A DNA stretch of 64,000 bases from G963664585 sp963664585 (GCA_963664585.2 CAXXEO010000006.1:10453-74452), one strand, 5' to 3'. Shown: positions 44,979 through 53,413, counted from the stretch's first letter. Notes: a model not told the origin generated them from the letters alone. A program made the numbers and translations.

Positions 44979-45049
44979 TGCCTGTAAAATCTAAATCTTT
45001 CATGGCAATGGGTTAAATATACAAGTTTAAGATGCTGCATTGTACTAGT
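44976..45049. repeat. Dispersed 74-bp repeat, copy B
   Basis: TAGTGCCTGTAAAATC, then TTTCATGGCAATGGGTTAAA, TACAAGTTTAAGATGCTGCA and TTGTACTAGTAC. Matches 15058-15131 with a few substitutions. It lies downstream of both DUF4363 (plus) and nrdR (minus), in the convergent gap. Confidence 0.8.
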
Positions 45050-45099
45050 ACTTTGTAACGCCTTCGGTTTCGTATGGATGCGTGTATTATTCACAGGCA

Positions 45100-45561
45100 T
45101 TAGCCATTTCTGGCCTCCAATAGTTTTTTAATTTCATCCATAAATGAGTTGATATCCTTAAACTGGCGGTAAACAGAAGCAAAACGGACATAGGCCGCCT
45201 CATCAATCAACTTTAATTTATCCATCGCCAACTCGCCAATATAGGCAGAAGGCACCTCACGCTCCATTGAGTTCTGAAGCACCTGTTCAATTTCAGAAAC
45301 GGCCGATTCCAATTGGTCAACGGATACCTGACGCTTCTCACACGCACGCAACAGGCTTCCCAAAAGCTTTCCCCTGTCAAAGGCTTCACGCGTGCGGTCC
45401 TTTTTGATGACCATCAACGGTGTCGTTTCAATGATCTCATAGGTTGTGAAACGCTTTTGACATTTGAGACACTCACGGCGGCGGCGTATTCTCTCGCCCT
45501 CGTCGGCGGGGCGGGAATCCACAACCTTGCTTTCATCGTATCCGCAAAAAGGACATTTCAT
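45100..45561 (-). CDS. nrdR: Transcriptional repressor NrdR
   Basis: A 153-residue repressor of ribonucleotide reductase genes. The N-terminal zinc ribbon MKCPFCGYDESKVVDSRPAD..CLKCQKRFTTYE and the ATP-cone domain (VIKKDRTREAFDRGKLLGSL, then FASVYRQFKDINSFMDEI) are complete. GGAGG precedes the ATG. No reductase gene is in the window. Confidence 0.97.
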   Translation of the reverse strand: MKCPFCGYDESKVVDSRPADEGERIRRRRECLKCQKRFTTYEIIETTPLMVIKKDRTREAFDRGKLLGSLLRACEKRQVSVDQLESAVSEIEQVLQNSMEREVPSAYIGELAMDKLKLIDEAAYVRFASVYRQFKDINSFMDEIKKLLEARNG

Positions 45562-45646
45562 AGCAAAACCTCCCTGTGCCGTTTATGATAATATATTAGA
45601 ACCATATATAATGATATCATCATATTATCATAACGGCAAGTGTTCG

Positions 45647-45910
45647 CTATAGGCTAGCCATAAAGTCTTCGATTACATCCATAATATGTAGACTCGATAC
45701 CTTAAATCGGTTTAACAGCTCAACCAACCCCAATACGACCGCGCAGTCCGTGGAAATGTCATCAACGCGTTTAATAATGCCTCCTTCCTTCTCCTGCGCA
45801 ATCAGTCCGTAAGAACCATAATTCCCCAAATCGATATCACATTTTACGGAGTGGCACAGGCGATAATATGGAACGGAATTCAGATTTGAGTTCTTTTCCT
45901 CTTTTGTCAC
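45647..45910 (-). CDS. DUF6514 family protein
   Basis: An 87-residue protein of the small Clostridia family DUF6514: YYRLCHSVKCDIDLGNYGSY, VDDISTDCAVVLGLVELLNR and LHIMDVIEDFMASL. The pattern (YG..I, IS.D...V..L, DV.EDF) fits my memory of the family. Function unknown. A candidate 0A box and -10 lie upstream (45942-45991), which would place it under Spo0A control. GGAGGT precedes the ATG. Confidence 0.65.
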   Translation of the reverse strand: MTKEEKNSNLNSVPYYRLCHSVKCDIDLGNYGSYGLIAQEKEGGIIKRVDDISTDCAVVLGLVELLNRFKVSSLHIMDVIEDFMASL

Positions 45911-46305
45911 TGCTCATACCTCCAAAATGCTTTTCTATCTATTATAATAAATGTATTTGTTAATATTTAAAACATAATCTTTTCGACAAAATTTTACATA
46001 ATACGCCCCTTAATAATACTAACATACCATATAAGGACTATATGGCTTGTCTAATATGCTTATATTATGTAAATGATTGGAAATAATATTGTTGAATATG
46101 TGTAATTGGTATAAAATACTTTATATAATAACACAAATTAAAATATTGGTGCTAATTCCCTGTTGAACTATCTTTTTTTTGATGATACCATAAACAAAAA
46201 GGCAAGCAATACTTACTCATATTTTTTCTATTTCTACTCTTTTTTCCCTGCCATAGGCAGAAAATGAGAAACTTTCTTTTCACATAAAATAAGTTGAGGT
46301 GCAAT
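45911..46305. other. AT-rich intergenic region upstream of DUF6514
   Basis: The only features I see are the putative 0A box and -10 for the DUF6514 gene. The remainder is highly AT-rich and without a convincing reading frame. Confidence 0.45.
45942..45991 (-). promoter_or_regulatory. Candidate Spo0A box and -10 element upstream of the DUF6514 gene
   Basis: On the minus strand TTTTGTCGAAAA (45980-45991) matches the 0A-box core TGTCGAA, and TATAAT stands at 45942-45947, about 35 bases before the ATG. There is no good -35 at normal spacing, as expected if an activator is needed. Confidence 0.35.
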
Positions 46306-46570
46306 GTGTTTACATATTTTCGTGAGTTTTCAGAGCATCTGCGCGCCCTTGGATACCTGCCCAGACTTGTCATAAAAACTGGGGTTTATATTGGGGACAT
46401 GCTACTGCATAGCGGCGTTGTATGCACTTTGGCTGCTTCCCCGCTCGCTCAACTACTTTGATATGCTGCATCTGGCCCGCGGATGCATTGAAGCCGCTCC
46501 CGGCGCTGTTGCAACCGCCTTTTTGTCCGCCTTCATCTGTGATTATGTTGAAAAAAAGGCGCAAGAATAA
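46306..46570 (+). pseudogene. Small two-helix membrane protein gene with a one-base frameshift
   Basis: GTG at 46306 follows GAGGT by five bases. The first frame gives VFTYFREFSEHLRALGYLPR; after the A-run at 46374-46378 the next frame gives LGFILGTCYCIAALYALWLL, then HLARGCIEAAPGAVATAFLS and DYVEKKAQE, ending at TAA 46570. Dropping one A joins them into about 87 residues with two membrane segments. A strong plus-strand terminator follows at 46582-46619, which supports the gene. I do not recognise the family. Confidence 0.6.
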
Positions 46571-46581
46571 TAATCAAACAA

Positions 46582-46619
46582 AACAGAAGAGCCTTCCAAA
46601 ATTGAAAGGCTCTTCTGTT
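46582..46619 (+). terminator. Terminator after the small membrane protein gene
   Basis: Perfect 14-bp stem AACAGAAGAGCCTT / AAGGCTCTTCTGTT with a 10-base loop, followed by TTTTG. Confidence 0.85.
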
Positions 46620-46754
46620 TTGTACAATTAAATCAATGCTTTGCATGCGTTACATTTATAGCCAATTAACTTAAAACTGGCTATATATAAAACGTCATTT
46701 TCTTCCCCCGCCTTCGGCGGGAGAAGAAATCACAAGCTTGTTTTCAAGTTAATC

Positions 46755-47807
46755 GCTACATTGTCAAGCCAAATGCGACAGTTCGAGTAGAAAGAGCTGG
46801 GAAGGTGTATTCCAATTAAGACATTTTCGGGGTCTGTTGTTTATAAGCAGAAGAGAAGAAGACAGGTTTTGATGAGAAACAGTGGACAGAACAGTACCTT
46901 TCGGAAAGAACTCTCTGAGCAAACCGTTACCGTACTCATTGCTTCCTCTCTGATGCGGACAATATGGATCAGCGAAATAAAGAGTTAAGCCTAGATCTAT
47001 CTGGATTACATCATAACAGGCAAATTCACCGCCACGATCTGTTGTTGCTGTTTTGAATGTGCCTTGTGGCAATAAAGTGTGCAGGTGCTTGATTGCAGCT
47101 TCCATGGAAGCTGCCGTTCGATCAGGAATGGGAACGGCTGTATAGAACCTTGTTTTTCGTTCCACAAAGGTGGCCAAGCAACCACCGGAACCCCTAGAGG
47201 AAACCACCGTATCAAGTTCCCAATGCCCAAATGTTTCTCTGGTATATACCTCTTTCGGTCTCTTGCGGATAGAAGTACCACGAGCATAATGCGCAAGATT
47301 TTTACAGCTTCTCTTTTTTCCATTACGGCGCAGCACATCTGCGGTGAGTCCGTTCAGTCGTCCGGCATAAAGCCAGTTGTATATTGTTTTAAAGCTCAGT
47401 TGGCTTGAAGTAACGGTATGTGATATTTGTTCTGGCGACCAGGTCTCTTTCAGCTTTTCTGCCACAGCTGCGCACAACTCCTCGTTCCATTTCCCTTGAG
47501 GTTTGCTGTTGTGCCGTTTCTTCTGGTAATCCAGTTGTGCTTCTTCTGCGTTATACGCTCGGGCACCGTAAAAACGTTTCAATTCTCTAGCGATACTGCT
47601 GTGGTGACATCCCAGACGTGATGCGATTTTCCGGGTCGTATATCCGATTTGACGGAGTTCCTCTATCTTTCCTCGTTCGAATGTTGTAAAATGGTGGTGG
47701 CTCATGGCTGCCTCCTTGTGTGAATGTTGTTGTTGCAAACTCTATTCTACACGTTTTGGCCGCCTTGGGCTATCTTTTTTCTGTCGCATTTCATTTTACA
47801 ATGTAGC
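46755..47807 (-). mobile_element. IS30-family insertion sequence, copy B (1053 bp)
   Basis: Ends GCTACATTGT at 46755 and ACAATGTAGC at 47807, with AATC direct repeats at 46751-46754 and 47808-47811. Length and ends equal copy A (6281-7333). Transposase is on the minus strand, so the two copies are inverted relative to each other, 39.4 kb apart, in MITEs of the same orientation. Confidence 0.95.
46764..47705 (-). CDS. IS30 family transposase (copy B)
   Basis: A 313-residue DDE transposase, intact. The start is the ATG at 47705 with AAGGAGG upstream. Catalytic residues are in HWELDTVV, TTDRGGEF and GSNEYGNGLLREFFPKG. It differs from copy A at about six residues (for example RSCKNLAH versus RSCENLAH, SIRKRPK versus SIHKRPK). 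Confidence 0.96.
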   Translation of the reverse strand: MSHHHFTTFERGKIEELRQIGYTTRKIASRLGCHHSSIARELKRFYGARAYNAEEAQLDYQKKRHNSKPQGKWNEELCAAVAEKLKETWSPEQISHTVTSSQLSFKTIYNWLYAGRLNGLTADVLRRNGKKRSCKNLAHYARGTSIRKRPKEVYTRETFGHWELDTVVSSRGSGGCLATFVERKTRFYTAVPIPDRTAASMEAAIKHLHTLLPQGTFKTATTDRGGEFACYDVIQIDLGLTLYFADPYCPHQRGSNEYGNGLLREFFPKGTVLSTVSHQNLSSSLLLINNRPRKCLNWNTPSQLFLLELSHLA

Positions 47808-47809
47808 AA

Positions 47810-48694
47810 TCAACTATATATCGTACCAGACTTTTTAACAGGCACCCATATCTCGCTCTTATAGTTAGGTTTGTTGGTATCCGGACTCTCATTCCATAAC
47901 ATCTCTGGTCCCCCGGTCAGTTCATAGCCGGAAGTGGGAAACCATTCTGCATAGACACGAGCCCAAGTATCCTGCAAGGCTTTAGGAAATTCACCCACAA
48001 CGTTAAAAACAGCCCACGTTGCAGCTTCCACCTGCAGTACCTCCCAGTTTTCAGATGCCGATTGGGTAGTTGCAACGCCGATATACTGGTCAAATTCACT
48101 GCCCTCAACAGTCCGCTCAGAGAAATTTGCAGAGACACTCAATATACCCACGGGTTCAACATCACAAAGGCTTTTCAATTCCCTAATGCTATCCGCAGTC
48201 AGGATTTTCAACATAGAATCCATTTGAGGGTTCACCCCCTCGAAAATAAGAGTAATTCGCTTTTTGACACCCACGATTTTGAATGCAGCTTTTTCTACAA
48301 TTCGATAATCCATTTGATTTCCTCCCTTTATTGTTAGCTGGAAAGTCATGGGCGGGAAAGCTTTTAAAACGGTTTCTCCCTTTCTGGCTTGGGTTGGTGT
48401 TACACCATGCATTGCTTGAAAAGCCTTTGAAAATGCATCGGGAGATTCATAACCTAACTGCAAAGCTAAATCAACAATTTTTTTGTCATCGCTTTTCAGC
48501 AAGGACCCAGCAAGTGCCAGTCTTCTTCTGCGAATATACTCGCCCAATGGCATACCCGCTAGAAACGAAAACATCCGACGGAAGTGATATTCCGAGCAGC
48601 AGGCGATGCGTGCCATTTTTACAAAGTCAATTTCTTCAATCAGGTTTTCTTCAATATACCACATTGCTTGATTCATTTGTGTCAGCGTATTCAT
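47810..48694 (-). CDS. AraC family regulator with GyrI-like effector domain
   Basis: A 294-residue regulator. The N-terminal AraC DNA-binding domain has two helix-turn-helices (VKMARIACCSEYHFRRMFSF and DLALQLGYESPDAFSKAFQA). The C-terminal half is a GyrI/SOUL-like effector-binding domain (FKIVGVKKRITLIFEG, QYIGVATTQSASENWEVLQV, AEWFPTSGYELTGGPEMLW). The ATG at 48694 has GGAGG eight bases upstream. The stop (TGA at 47810-47812) is inside the right end of the MITE, so the repeat supplies the last two codons and the stop. Confidence 0.92.
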   Translation of the reverse strand: MNTLTQMNQAMWYIEENLIEEIDFVKMARIACCSEYHFRRMFSFLAGMPLGEYIRRRRLALAGSLLKSDDKKIVDLALQLGYESPDAFSKAFQAMHGVTPTQARKGETVLKAFPPMTFQLTIKGGNQMDYRIVEKAAFKIVGVKKRITLIFEGVNPQMDSMLKILTADSIRELKSLCDVEPVGILSVSANFSERTVEGSEFDQYIGVATTQSASENWEVLQVEAATWAVFNVVGEFPKALQDTWARVYAEWFPTSGYELTGGPEMLWNESPDTNKPNYKSEIWVPVKKSGTIYS

Positions 48695-48781
48695 ACCTAT
48701 GACCTCCATTGGATTTATCATAACACGATTATACATGAGGTGCCCGTCAATTTAATTGCGGCTTTTCACTGCTTATAGTGT

Positions 48782-48886
48782 TATAGCCAATTAACTTAAA
48801 ACTGGCTATAGTTAAAACGTCATTTTCTTTCCCCGCCCAAGGCGGTGGAAGAAATCACAAGCTTGTTTTCAAGTTAATCAACTATA
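48782..48886 (+). repeat. MITE-like repeat, copy 6 (intact IS30 target site)
   Basis: TATAGCCAATTAACTT to CAAGTTAATCAACTATA, 105 bp. The right end contains AGTT-AATC-AACT uninterrupted, the sequence split by IS30 in copies 3 and 5. The central stem here has several changes (CTTTCCCCGCCC against GGCGGTGGAAG). Confidence 0.92.
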
Positions 48887-48917
48887 CACCCACAGGCGGG
48901 GAAAGTCTGATAAAGAT

Positions 48918-48964
48918 AAAATCCCGCTCAAAAGGCCACTTATGGCGCTTATGAGCGGGATTTT
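48918..48964. terminator. Terminator downstream of secF (bidirectional)
   Basis: AAAATCCCGCTCA pairs with TGAGCGGGATTTT, with a small GGCCACTTATGGCGC-type inner structure; a T-run follows on both strands. The secF stop is 90 bases away. Confidence 0.75.
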
Positions 48965-49053
48965 TGTGCAGTCTTTTAACTTGCAGCAGCCTGTTATTCT
49001 ACTTCAATTTCACGCCGCAGGCAGGAGAATTGAGGTGAATAAGCAATTTTACT

Positions 49054-49986
49054 TTAGGCTCTTTTGTGTTTTTGCGTAGCCTGGTATTCCTGCCAGCGAA
49101 CCCAGAGTGGACCGGCGATAAATATCGTGGAATATACACCCGAAATCATACCGCCCAGCATGGGGAACGCAAAGCTTATGATTGAGTTCACATGGTAGAC
49201 CACACAAATAGCGCACACCACAAGCAGTGCGCCAATCGCAGCAGCTGAGGCGGCAGTGGTACGCGTCAGGGACTGAATGATACTCTTATTCATCAGCTCG
49301 GCTGTAGTGAGCTTTGAGCCATAAATGCGCTGATTTTCACGTACGCGGTCATAGATGACGATCGTATCGTTCAATGAAAAGCCCAAAATGGTGAGAACAA
49401 CCGCGATGAAGTTGTCATTCAGAGGAATTTTGAAGACAATAAATATGGAGAACACGATAAACACGTCATGCAAAAGTGCTACCAATGCCATGACACCGGC
49501 GGACCAACCGCTGATCTTCTTAAAGCGTATACCCACATAAATGACCATTAGAAAAGAGGCAAAGGCAACTGCTGTCAGCGATTTAAGAAGGAATTCCTTA
49601 CCAATCGTGGGGTCAACAACATTGATTGATTCAGATTTCACGCTGTTCTGGGGATATGCTTTGGCAAGCGAATCGGAAAGGGTGGTCTGCTGTTCAGAAC
49701 TGATTCCCTTCGCGGCGGCCAGCGTCACAACATATTTTTTACTTCCCGTCGACACATCTGTGGTCGACTGAATGTTAACCTCATCGCCCAGCGCCTTTTC
49801 GACGGTTGACTTGAAACTGGATGAGTCAATATCGCCGGTATAGGAATAGGTGATGATTGAACCGCCCTTAAACTGGACGTCAAGCTGTATGCCAAACACA
49901 GCGGCAAAAATCAGAGAGAAGGCAATGATGCTTAGAGAAGCAATAAAAAAGTATTTGCTTTTTCCTACATAATCAAAATGAAACAT
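49054..49986 (-). CDS. secF: Protein translocase subunit SecF
   Basis: A 310-residue membrane protein that, with SecD, uses proton motive force to help export. Six membrane segments, the family motif VQFKGGSIITYSYTG near the N-terminus and VLTILGFSLNDTIVIYDRVR in the fourth helix are clear. The ATG overlaps the secD stop by one base. Ends KHKRA. Confidence 0.96.
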   Translation of the reverse strand: MFHFDYVGKSKYFFIASLSIIAFSLIFAAVFGIQLDVQFKGGSIITYSYTGDIDSSSFKSTVEKALGDEVNIQSTTDVSTGSKKYVVTLAAAKGISSEQQTTLSDSLAKAYPQNSVKSESINVVDPTIGKEFLLKSLTAVAFASFLMVIYVGIRFKKISGWSAGVMALVALLHDVFIVFSIFIVFKIPLNDNFIAVVLTILGFSLNDTIVIYDRVRENQRIYGSKLTTAELMNKSIIQSLTRTTAASAAAIGALLVVCAICVVYHVNSIISFAFPMLGGMISGVYSTIFIAGPLWVRWQEYQATQKHKRA

Positions 49987-51374
49987 TATCTGTCACCTCC
50001 ATAAAGGACAGGGCTTCGCAGGCCCTTAAATCTGGAAAGTGATTTGATCATGAGCCGTGAGGCATTCACACCCATCACCTGGTTTAACAGCACACCTACC
50101 AGAAGGGTGTAGCCGAAGGAATAGATGGAACCGGCGGTAGACGGCCCAAACATAAAGAACACAGGATTGAGTATCTTTACAAACAGGCTGTCGGGAGGAC
50201 CAAACGCTCCCATCAGAATAATTGCGATAATCATAACGGTGACGTTTCCATCAAGGATTGCGGTAAATGCACGGTCAAAGCCGCTTGCAATGGCTGCATC
50301 GAGGCTTCTGCCATTTTTGAGTTCTTCCTTGATGCGCTCAGCCGTAATTACATTGGCGTCAACGCCAAAACCAATTGAGAGGATAATACCCGCAATACCC
50401 GGCAGTGTCAGGGTAAAAGACGGGAATACCGCAAAGAAACCGGTAAGGGACGCAATCATTATAATCACCTGTCCCGCAAGGCCGATAACGGCTACAACAC
50501 CGGGCAGCCGATACAAAAGCACCATAAAAACTGCTACAAGTGCAAAGGAGATCATGCCAGCTAACACCATGGCATCCCTGGCACCCAGTCCAAGGGTTGG
50601 TGAGATGACGTTAAAATTCTCTGTCTCCAGTTTAAAGGGCAAAGCGCCCGAATTGATCTTGTTGGCGAGAGCCTGGGCAGATTCCATTGTAAAACTGCCC
50701 TCGATGACCGCCTTGCCGCCCGAAATTTTATCCTTTACGGTTGGATTGGAGATCATGGTTTCATCCATCCAGATCGATATGGTCTGACTGGCGAGACGTC
50801 CTGTGGCTTCAGCAAATTTTTCAGCGCCCGCGTCAGACATCACGAGGTTTACCAAATAGTATTTACCATCCTGGTCCAATTGAGCAGAGGCGCTTGTGAC
50901 ATCCGTGCCTTCAAGAATGATTTTTTCAGCGGTAGTGCCGGTAGGGGCCCCATTGGCATCTCTCTCGCTTAATTCACGAAAAGTCAGGCGGGCGGTTGCA
51001 CCCAGCTCGGCTATCGCCTTTTCAGGATTAAACTCTGTTTCTTCCGCCTTCCAAGGGAAACGGACGATTATACGGTCTCTCGCAAAGTCTGTATACACTT
51101 CATAGTCCGTGATGTTCTGCGACACAAGTCTTACCTGTATGATTGACTCTGCCGCCTTCATCTCGGCTTCTGTGGCGTCGACTCCTGCAGGCGGTGAGAA
51201 GGTCACGTCAACCCCGCCTCGAATGTCAATTCCCCATCTTACACTGTCTACGCCCTTGATTACCGTATTTTTCACGTCTCCATAAGTGCTGGTGACACCA
51301 TAAAATGTCAAATATCCAGTCACCGCTATTAAGAGAGCGACAATGAAAAATACGGGCTTTCCCACTCTTTTCAT
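49986..51374 (-). CDS. secD: Protein translocase subunit SecD
   Basis: A 462-residue partner of SecF. The N-terminal anchor (PVFFIVALLIAVTGYLTFY) is followed by the P1 domain with GIDIRGGVDVTFSPPAGVDA, and by the five remaining helices with ALVAVFMVLLYRLPGVVAV and ILSIGFGVDANVITAERIKE. Length is typical. Separate secD and secF genes, unlike the Bacillus fusion. Confidence 0.96.
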   Translation of the reverse strand: MKRVGKPVFFIVALLIAVTGYLTFYGVTSTYGDVKNTVIKGVDSVRWGIDIRGGVDVTFSPPAGVDATEAEMKAAESIIQVRLVSQNITDYEVYTDFARDRIIVRFPWKAEETEFNPEKAIAELGATARLTFRELSERDANGAPTGTTAEKIILEGTDVTSASAQLDQDGKYYLVNLVMSDAGAEKFAEATGRLASQTISIWMDETMISNPTVKDKISGGKAVIEGSFTMESAQALANKINSGALPFKLETENFNVISPTLGLGARDAMVLAGMISFALVAVFMVLLYRLPGVVAVIGLAGQVIIMIASLTGFFAVFPSFTLTLPGIAGIILSIGFGVDANVITAERIKEELKNGRSLDAAIASGFDRAFTAILDGNVTVMIIAIILMGAFGPPDSLFVKILNPVFFMFGPSTAGSIYSFGYTLLVGVLLNQVMGVNASRLMIKSLSRFKGLRSPVLYGGDR

Positions 51375-51420
51375 CTGTTGGCCTCCATCTACTCACTATG
51401 CCGAAAGGTAAACATAGCTA

Positions 51421-51442
51421 AAAGCCACTGTGAAGTGGCTTT
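51421..51442 (-). terminator. Terminator between purB and secD
   Basis: Perfect 9-bp stem AAAGCCACT / AGTGGCTTT with a 4-base loop; TTTAGC follows on the minus strand. It lies about 80 bases after the purB stop. Confidence 0.65.
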
Positions 51443-51522
51443 ACATTATCGGCATTCGTAAGCACAATTATAGGGTAGAATTGTCACAATGTCAAATAAA
51501 ATCTGGACAGGCTTTCCCCAGA

Positions 51523-52953
51523 TTATACCTTTAACTGTGCTCTTTCTCCCAGAATATCTTTATTCTTTTCCATAAGGGGCGCTATATACCCCGCCAGATA
51601 CTCGTCAACCTGCTCGACCGAGCGGCCGATAAAATTGATCGGCGACAAAAGGGCCTGAAGTTCGTCCATTCCCAGTTTGAAGTGCTCATCGGCTGCAATC
51701 CTTGCGATCAGATCGTTCTCGCCCCCCTCTTCCTTCACGACAGCGGCAACGGCGATGGAATGCTGGCGAAGAAGTTCATGCAGCTGCTGACGGTCCCCGC
51801 CCTTTTTAACAGCACTCATCATAATGTTTTCTGTCGCCATAAAAGGAAGCTCTTTCATCACCCTTTGGTGAACCACCTTGGGGTATACCACAAGGCCATC
51901 GCATACACTCATCATGATACCCAGAATGGAATCCACCGCCAGAAAGGCCTCGCTGACCGCTACGCGCTTATTGGCCGAGTCGTCAAGCGTTCTCTCAAAC
52001 CATTGGGTGGCCGTAGTGAAGGCCGGGTTCAGGCTATCCACGATGACATACCGTGCAAGGGAGGTAATGCGCTCACTTCTCATTGGGTTTCTCTTATAGG
52101 GCATGGCCGACGAACCAATCTGATGCTTCTCAAAGGGCTCTTCCATCTCTTTGAAGCTCTGTAGGATTCTAATGTCATTTGAAAATTTACTGGCTGACTG
52201 GGCAACTCCAGACAGCACTGCCAGCACCTGTGCATCCACCTTGCGTGAATAAGTCTGACCTGATACGGGCACTACCCCTTCAAAGCCCATTTGGTGGGCG
52301 ATGGACATCTCAACGCGATTGACCTTATCCGAGTCTCCTTCAAATAACTCGACAAAGCTGGCCTGGGTCCCTGTCGTCCCCTTTGACCCGAGCAGCTTCA
52401 GAGAGGCAATGCGGGTGTCAAGCTCCTCCACGTCCATCATCAGCTCATTCATCCACAGTGTAGCACGCTTGCCCACTGTGGTCAGTTGGGCGGGCTGCAA
52501 GTGCGTATAGGCTAGGGCCGGCATGTTCTTATATTCCTTGGCAAAACCAGCCAAAAGGGCTATTACGTTGATCACCTTGCGCCTTACAATCTCCAGCCCT
52601 TCCTTCATCACGACGATGTCTGTATTGTCACCCACATAACAGCTGGTAGCGCCGAGATGTATAATCCCCTTGGCTTCGGGGCATTGGACGCCATACGCGT
52701 AAACATGGGCCATCACATCATGGCGCACCTGTCTTTCACGCTCTTCGGCTACGTTATAGTTAATGTCGTCCTGATAAGCCTCGAGTTCACTGATCTGGCT
52801 GTCCGTAATCGACAGACCCTCGGCTTGCTCGGCCCGGGCAAGGGCAATCCAAAGCTTACGCCATGTGCGAAACTTTTTTTCAGCCGAAAAAAGATACTGC
52901 ATCTCATCACTGGCATATCGTGTGGAAAACGGGCTTTCAAATTTATCGTACAT
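51523..52953 (-). CDS. purB: Adenylosuccinate lyase
   Basis: A 476-residue fumarase-superfamily enzyme acting twice in purine synthesis (SAICAR to AICAR, and adenylosuccinate to AMP). The signature loop is SSAMPYKRNPMRSE; AYTHLQPAQLTTVGKR and IHLGATSCYVGDN are also conserved. I favour the ATG at 52953 (GGCGG five bases upstream, MYDKFESPFS); an ATG four codons earlier is possible. The 5' leader has two palindromes (near 53005-53035, CCGCTTATC/GATAAGCGG, and 53055-53075). Confidence 0.96.
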   Translation of the reverse strand: MYDKFESPFSTRYASDEMQYLFSAEKKFRTWRKLWIALARAEQAEGLSITDSQISELEAYQDDINYNVAEERERQVRHDVMAHVYAYGVQCPEAKGIIHLGATSCYVGDNTDIVVMKEGLEIVRRKVINVIALLAGFAKEYKNMPALAYTHLQPAQLTTVGKRATLWMNELMMDVEELDTRIASLKLLGSKGTTGTQASFVELFEGDSDKVNRVEMSIAHQMGFEGVVPVSGQTYSRKVDAQVLAVLSGVAQSASKFSNDIRILQSFKEMEEPFEKHQIGSSAMPYKRNPMRSERITSLARYVIVDSLNPAFTTATQWFERTLDDSANKRVAVSEAFLAVDSILGIMMSVCDGLVVYPKVVHQRVMKELPFMATENIMMSAVKKGGDRQQLHELLRQHSIAVAAVVKEEGGENDLIARIAADEHFKLGMDELQALLSPINFIGRSVEQVDEYLAGYIAPLMEKNKDILGERAQLKV

Positions 52954-53234
52954 GCTTACCGCCATTTCTCCAGCGACCCATCGTCATTTTTAGTGCCATA
53001 GCCGCTTATCAGGCCGCTGGAAAACGATAAGCGGTTTGTATCTTGGCGGGGCGAGACAGCAAAAATCGCTGCCGACATCGTCCTTCCAGTGAAAGTCTGA
53101 TTTGGGGGAATTGTCTCTTCTCTTATGTCTTGATGTAACTAGTTTACTATATTTTGCCGCACCCGGCAATAATAAAACGCTGTATTTCTGACAGTTTTTA
53201 TTAATCTTGATTCATTCTTACGGAAAGCGGATAC

Positions 53235-53338
53235 TATAGTTGATTAATTTGAAAACAAGCTTGTGATTTCTTCCCCGCCGAAGGCGGGGGAAGAAAATGA
53301 CGTTTTATATATAGCCAGTTTTTAAGTAATTGGCTATA
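53235..53338 (-). repeat. MITE-like repeat, copy 7
   Basis: TATAGTTGATTAATTTG at the left, TAATTGGCTATA at the right; central CTTCCCCGCC / GGCGGGGGAAG stem. Lies between the aspartate aminotransferase terminator and the purB leader. Confidence 0.9.
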
Positions 53339-53377
53339 CAAGAAACAGATTAGACCGCTATATGAAAGAAATAAAGA

Positions 53378-53405
53378 AACCCGCCCGCAGGTTTGCGGAC
53401 GGGTT
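53378..53405 (-). terminator. Terminator of the aminotransferase gene
   Basis: AACCCGCCCGCA pairs with TGCGGACGGGTT (one mismatch), 4-base loop, followed on the minus strand by TTCTTTATTT. It starts nine bases after the stop. Confidence 0.8.
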
Positions 53406-53413
53406 AATCGTTA

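Larger units (their letters stand above)
46657..47818 (+). repeat. MITE-like repeat, copy 5, interrupted by IS30
   Basis: Starts TATAGCCAATTAACTT at 46657, passes the central hairpin (one mismatch, GGCGGGAGAAG) and reaches CAAGTTAATC at 46754, where the IS starts. It resumes at 47808 with AATCAACTATA. Same orientation and same break point as the 6182 copy. Confidence 0.93.

Noticed and set aside
6281..47807. A composite transposon bounded by the two IS30 copies
   Set aside because: Each IS has its own AATC duplication within its own MITE, and the 39-kb interior is core chromosome.
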